Of a stretch of 64,000 bases of DNA, positions 59,864 through 64,000 are shown in pieces (the stretch's first letter is position 1; every line of letters starts with the position of its first letter). Source of the DNA: Aptenodytes patagonicus (taxonomy: Eukaryota; Chordata; Aves; Sphenisciformes; Spheniscidae); contig NC_134982.1 in NCBI RefSeq assembly GCF_965638725.1, positions 43,337,682 through 43,401,681 on the forward strand. Direction: 5' to 3'. The notes beneath the pieces are model-generated. The model had not been told where the DNA came from and made no database searches. It was given only the letters and a program-made list of their open reading frames with translations. Made by a program: the position numbers and the translations under genes.

Positions 59864-62800
59864 GCTAAAGGGTTTGAAAGTTACTGTGGTACTGCACAGC
59901 TGTAGCACACAAGTTATATTTTCTTTTAGTTCCTGTAGCTATTTTAGTTAACTGCATGGGATTGAGTCCCAATCTTGCAATGACTTGGCAGCCTTGGCTT
60001 CACTGAAGGTGGGGATCCCCAGACTGATCAAGATTGGTTCTAACATTTGCAAAACAGTATTCTTAATGTGTAGTTAAAACATGAGTAGCATTGTATGATG
60101 CTATGGATCTGAGTCTTTCTTGCTTCTAGTCACAAATGACTTCTTCAGCAATGCCTTGTTTTCAGTAAACTTCAGGAGGCAAAATTTGTCATAAGCTTTC
60201 TGTAATGCTTTAAATACTCTGACTGCACAGTGAAGCAAGAACTAATGTTAGGTGTTCTCTAAGGATATCTGATTGGTTTATCAGATATATTCCAACAGTA
60301 TACCACCAGCAGTATTTAGGAGTTAATAGCCATGTTCTTAACTTGAGGACCTTGCCTTCAGACTTCTGCTTCCGTGCTTGAAGTACTATCATAACAGTTC
60401 CATGTAGTAATACCCATTGTGGTTAAAGGCTCTGTAGGACTGGGCCTTTTTTTGTATTATCATTTATTGGTTTAAAGCTAAGATGCATGAGTCTGTAATT
60501 AAATCACTTTATAAAATGTTTATTTCTCTATGCATTTTGTATATTAAGCTCTCTCTAATTTTATATTCTTATTTTGGAGTGTGCATATTTGCTTCTGCCA
60601 AAAACTTGTTTTTAATTTGTTAACCTTGTCCCAAACTGGATTGCTGTATTCCACTCAATGGATCTGTGACTTTCTCTGCACTGCTTCCTAGCAGCAGACT
60701 TTCTTGTCTGGTGCTTCTTAAACGTCTTCCCTCTCTAATGCTCCAGTATTTTCTCTGCCTTTTCATTGCTTCAGTTCTGTAGCCTTTTGTATGTGGGGCT
60801 TTGCCCAGCTGCAGTAAATAGAAGTCTTGACTTCTCTGCCTTTTCCTGACACTACACGCTTTTGGTCCAACTTCCTCACTTGATCCTTCTGGCTTATTCC
60901 AGACTTTGATACTCTGGGCTAGAGAAGGAAAGCTCTTACAGTTATGCAAAGATCTTGAAGATCTATTATAGTACCCTTGAGTTACTTTTCCTTCTCAGCT
61001 TGTGAATTTACTGCCAATGACCATATAGTGACACTAGCCGCCTGTTTTAACTTATGTAGAAGCTATCTGCTAGTATCATAGTATTTAGTGTTACTGCAGC
61101 TGGTTTCCAACTGTAAACTCTGGTAAAGGATTGGGATTTTCTGATTTTTATGTAACACCAGTACAGTGATAACAATTTAATAATGATAATGATGGACTGT
61201 CCCTTTCTTGGTGGAACCTCACAGCAAGTCAGTGGATTTGTGCTAGGGTTGAGTTACATTCCTGTCTGAAAAGTCATCATTTTATGAGTACTGTTTTGAT
61301 ATTTTTGTCAACTTAGTGTTACTCAAAGTAATTAAACAAATTGGGTGAAGAAAATAAAAATCACAGCATGCTGTGAAGTACCAGTGTTTCTGAAGCTTTT
61401 GTTTTTGTCACTTCCAGAAGGATGAGAATTCATGCATAATGTGTGTTAGAACTTTAGATTCCAGTATCATCCTTTTTCCTAAAAGCAAGCTTCCCTCATT
61501 TATGTTTTATTTCTTTCTGAAAATAGTCTTCCTTACAACTAGTATGGAAACAAGAGTATTACTATGAGAAGGCTTTGAGGCTTTTTGCCTTGCCAGTCAT
61601 GAAGGTCTAATTCAGGTTTTACATTAAGCTTTTTCACTTTCTAAAATTCTACTTCCTCTGAATTTTGTGTGCTTGTTTTCAACAGTAGCTGTGGCTTATC
61701 CTTCTTTACAAAAGTCAGTAAGCCTTTCTGGTTTATAATAGCCTTGCATTCCCCTTAGCGGGCACACTTTTATGTGTGATTACAAAAAAGCTTGCACTGC
61801 TGTATGCAGCTGATTCATGAACCCAACAGGGAACCTCTTTGCTGCTTCTGAATTGTGCCTAACAAGTTGTCCATTAAAGACTTTTTTTTTTACCCTGAAA
61901 CACAAAAATCATGTAAAAGCAAAATGCAGAGTGAAGACTACATTAGCAGGCAGTGATTGACTAAATATCATGTGAGGGGGATGCAGGAATACTGGGAAGA
62001 CTGGAGCATGTGCTGAATGAATTAGTTACTTGAGGTTTGTTTCAGACTCATCCATGCAACAGTTCTACCCTTCCAAGCTGCATCCCTGAAAGACGTAATC
62101 AGGGTATTGAGCCATGGTGGACAGAGAAATCCCACCTCCTGTCATCTGATTCGTGGGAGGAATTTCAGCAAGGGGCTGTTGAGAGTCCCTTATGTCAACA
62201 CTTCCAAGCTGGATCAATAATTGCAGTGTTTGGAAGCAGGGCTTTTCTCGGTGTGATATGAATACTCCCGAGGCATTCAAAAGTGTTGAAATACAGAAGT
62301 AAAATACTGGTCTTATCTGAGTCTGTGCATGTAGAGAGGGAATTGTAAGATGAGCTCTTTTCAATGAACAATGCTTTCAATTACTCTTCTAGTGAGTTGT
62401 CTCTATTACATCTCCTAGCTTTTGTGTTTGATTTCACAAAAGCAGTTGCTAGCATTCTCTTCAGTTTGTAGTATAAAAGGCCCTGGCTACTGTCTTTCCC
62501 AGGCATGGCCTAAAAAGAGAAAGCTGCCAAGGAGGTTGTCCGCTCCCTCTGTTCCTGCTCTGCACAGCGAGGAGTGCTTTAGCCCAGGTGAGAAGAGCTG
62601 TAGATCAGGAAGCTACCCTGTCCCAGGGGACTCCTGTCAGTTGTCAACAATAGGGTCTTTCCATGGCAGTTGTGGTACTGTCTCTAAGCCTGGCACAAAA
62701 GAAGTAAATAAAAATTAGAAGTCTGGATTACCACATCCTTATTTAAGTAGTAATTCTAGTGGAGATAAATAATTCATATGGACAGCAGTGTGGACAGTCC

Positions 62801-64000
62801 TTACCCTGTGTCAGCTGACGCTCTGTATTTTCATACTTTTTCCTGTTTCTGTTTAATCCTGTTTTTCTTTTCAACTTGTAACTAGCTTAATATTTTTAGA
62901 TGTACCCAGGGATGTTTGGATGTGAAAAGTTTAAGCCTATTCTTGACTTTCAAGTAAATGTTTGGAGTGAAACAGGACTAAAAGACTGATAATACACTGA
63001 TGGATAGAAGTTGTCAAAGTATGCTGAAAGCATTGTTAGGTCTGGCACTATATTGGTGTATGATTAATGTTTGCTGTATTTCATTCTCTGGATAGAAAAT
63101 AAAATGAGGGTGAACCTCTTCGTATTTGATAAGGATGTACCTAATTAAAAAGTGAAATGTTACAAGGTTTTACATGAAATCAGTCACTTTAATTGGAAGG
63201 AGGTATTCCCGTTCCTGTTGGTAATTGGACTCTTGATAATTTAAAACCAGGACTCATGACAGTCTGTGATAAATTGGTCCCTTTTTAGGCTAAAGAAGCT
63301 AAGAAGTTATAATTACCAATGGATTACTGAACGGTTGGAGAAGCGTGATCAAAGAGATGTAAGGAGATATACAGAAGAGCTGGTAGCTTGTGAGGATGTA
63401 CTTATTTTTTAAAGTAGCTAAGGAATAATTGTGTATTTGATGTGACAAAACCAAAAACTGTACTGTTTCTGAAATCCCAGAAAATTTGAATTCAATCTCC
63501 TACCTTTGCACTATGCATAAAAACCAAAAATTGAGTATTTTAGTAAATGGATTAATAACAAAAAAGATATGAAGAAGTCACGTGAGAAAAGCTGAAATTT
63601 GCTAAACTATTATAAGAGAAATTACTATTAAACTGCTCAGAACTTATAACACAGTGAACAAATCTTTGTCTTAGTTCCATGATGTAAACTGAAGACATTT
63701 GAGAGACATATCGCTAAAACTAGGGATGGTAGTGACAAACACTTCTTGCTGTATAACTGAATAAATATTTTTTCCATAGTGTGAGCAGTAGTTTTTGGAC
63801 TTGAAACAAACTGTATGAAACTTTCAAACTCCGGTGCCAGGTTTTATAGCTGGGCAAACCAGAACTAAAGTATTATAAAAGCTGGAAAACAGTTCTGGGC
63901 TGTCACTGCCCTCCCAGCATAGGGTCACACTGGCTCATGGCTTTTCTTCCCTACCAGTGCAGCCCCAATCATGCTGCTTTTGGACACATTTTTATTGTGA
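59864..64000. other. PSAT1 3' flank / intergenic
   Basis: No further gene recognised. The proximal 1.5 kb may be 3' UTR of long PSAT1 transcripts. Short open frames (for example 60620-60949 minus and 62037-62718 plus) have no recognisable relatives, and no CR1 or LTR was seen. Confidence 0.5.

Noticed and set aside
60620..60949. 109-codon minus-strand open frame rich in Lys/Arg/Ser
   Set aside because: No recognised motif, no splice context, and it lies in the likely PSAT1 3' region; treated as chance.

Overview
The window is vertebrate nuclear DNA, almost certainly from a bird. It carries several CR1 (chicken-repeat-1) non-LTR retrotransposon copies ending in the avian-type ATTCTRTG octamer tail and avian ERV-type LTR pieces. 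It also has two multi-exon genes with GT-AG introns whose proteins are close to human CEP78 and PSAT1. These genes are neighbours in the same order and orientation on human 9q21, a block that corresponds to the bird Z chromosome, so a Z location is a reasonable inference. The LTR families look like those of Neoaves rather than chicken, but that is recall and was not checked.

Layout. 1-7960 is intergenic and holds one long LTR in minus orientation (about 1930-2942). 7960-9060 is a CpG island, the likely CEP78 promoter and non-coding first exon. CEP78 coding exons run from 11096 to 38536 on the plus strand: 15 coding exons giving a continuous 785-codon frame. Its introns hold four CR1 copies (14484-15578, 18665-20352, 24916-25250, 29034-29567), two LTR fragments (14191-14400 and 26306-26740), an 80-bp unit present twice (28781 and 33401) and a near-perfect 19-bp hairpin (30961-31003). 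38590-44378 is intergenic, with a short CR1 tail and an LTR-like TATA/poly(A) module at 42595-42890. 44379-45400 is the PSAT1 CpG island, rich in short tandem repeats including about 18 CCG units. PSAT1 coding exons run from 45053 to 59821: nine exons giving exactly 370 codons, with every active-site residue I checked present. 59864-64000 is 3' flank with no recognised gene.

Function. CEP78 is a centriole-wall leucine-rich-repeat protein involved in ciliogenesis and centrosome regulation. PSAT1 is the cytosolic PLP enzyme of the second step of serine synthesis. They are not a functional unit; the tandem arrangement is conserved synteny.

No clear undescribed system is present. The items most worth a second look are the tandem CCAAT-box array at the CEP78 promoter, the CCG tract at the PSAT1 promoter, the twice-occurring 80-bp unit, the intronic hairpin, the LTR-like module upstream of PSAT1, and a decayed protein-like stretch on the minus strand near 17315-17820.
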